Of a stretch of DNA of 6,764 nucleotides, positions 6,654-6,764 are shown in pieces. The stretch's first letter is position 1; each line of letters begins with the position of its first letter. The translations under genes were made by a program, and so were the position numbers. This DNA comes from an uncultured Clostridium sp. (GTDB lineage: Bacteria > Bacillota > Clostridia > Lachnospirales > Lachnospiraceae), in assembly GCA_902464345.1 (NCBI GenBank), contig CABQJA010000124.1:1-6764 (forward strand), in the 5' to 3' direction. The notes beneath the pieces are model-generated. The model saw nothing but the letters and a program-made list of their open reading frames with translations. It was not told where the DNA came from and did no database searches.

Positions 6654-6677
6654 GGAAACAGAGGGAAACCTGTTTTT
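6654..6677 (+). other. Small inverted repeat at the predicted 5' end of the leader
   Basis: AAACAG (6656-6661) and CTGTTT (6670-6675) are perfect inverted copies around the 8-base loop AGGGAAAC; two G-U pairs can extend the stem to 6654-6677. It sits within a few bases of the predicted transcription start and ends in a run of T. It could be a stabilising 5' hairpin, a weak attenuator or an operator; with only 6 A/T-rich Watson-Crick pairs, chance is also possible. Confidence 0.35.
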
Positions 6678-6695
6678 AAAAGTTACATAGGAACG

Positions 6696-6702
6696 AGAGG
6701 AG
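6696..6702 (+). promoter_or_regulatory. Ribosome binding site supporting the GTG start at 6710
   Basis: AGAGGAG lies 7 bases before GTG 6710, the same sequence as the cotransporter's ribosome binding site. It is the main evidence that the short open frame at the edge is a real gene start. Confidence 0.7.
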
Positions 6703-6709
6703 AAGAAAG

Positions 6710-6764
6710 GTGGCAACGCAAGGTTCTTATAACGGTCACGAAAGAAGAGCAACACAGGATAATT
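6710..6764 (+). CDS. N-terminus of an unidentified protein, cut by the window edge
   Basis: A GTG codon at 6710 opens a frame that stays open to the end of the window, giving 18 residues: MATQGSYNGHERRATQDN. Support comes from a strong ribosome binding site 7 bases upstream, a sigma-A promoter about 65 bases upstream and an in-frame stop (TAA, 6677-6679) just before, with no other usual start codon between that stop and the GTG. The visible residues are polar and charged, with no signal peptide or membrane segment. They are too few to recognise a family and I assign no function. The gene diverges from the DUF1292 gene. Confidence 0.6.
   Translation, partial: MATQGSYNGHERRATQDN

Noticed and set aside
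6528..6755. Minus-strand open frame of about 75 codons at the right edge
   Set aside because: It covers both promoters and the leader, has no family resemblance and no convincing ribosome site; a chance frame in AT-rich DNA.
1..6764. CRISPR arrays, insertion sequences, tRNA or rRNA genes, attachment sites
   Set aside because: No regularly spaced repeats, terminal inverted repeats with transposase, or tRNA-like sequence were seen on either strand.

Overview
The window looks like a chromosomal segment of a low-to-moderate-GC Gram-positive anaerobe of the Clostridia, most likely Lachnospiraceae. This rests on strong AGGAGG-type ribosome binding sites, sigma-A promoters, a DHHW/MBOAT gene pair and a DUF1292 gene. 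Genus is not resolved. The window holds five complete genes and two cut by its edges. No tRNA, rRNA, transposon or CRISPR array is visible.

Bases 1-2254 (plus strand) are the end of a surface-glycan acyltransferase unit: a 5'-truncated MBOAT membrane O-acyltransferase, then an 11-base gap to a membrane-anchored DHHW-family protein of the AlgJ/AlgX type. The likely role is O-acylation (probably O-acetylation) of an exported polymer; the substrate is unknown.

Bases 2257-6196 (plus strand) form a phosphate-themed operon. A good extended -10 promoter (2257-2286) drives a leader of about 90 nt that can fold into a closed three-stem structure beginning at the predicted transcription start. Next come a Na+/phosphate cotransporter with a C-terminal PhoU domain, an OmpR/PhoB-type response regulator and a PhoR-like sensor kinase, with gaps of 24 and 6 bases. 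Transporter, PhoU-like signalling domain, regulator and kinase probably form one phosphate uptake and sensing module.

Bases 6199-6531 (minus strand) encode a very acidic DUF1292 protein that converges on the kinase gene with only 2 bases between stop codons. Its own promoter lies at 6568-6596. Back to back with it, a plus-strand promoter (6617-6644) leads through a short leader to a GTG-started gene, of which only 18 codons are in the window.

The best candidates for something undescribed are the structured leader of the phosphate operon and the coupling of a PhoU-fused transporter to a kinase that has no cytoplasmic PAS domain. The rest belongs to recognisable families.
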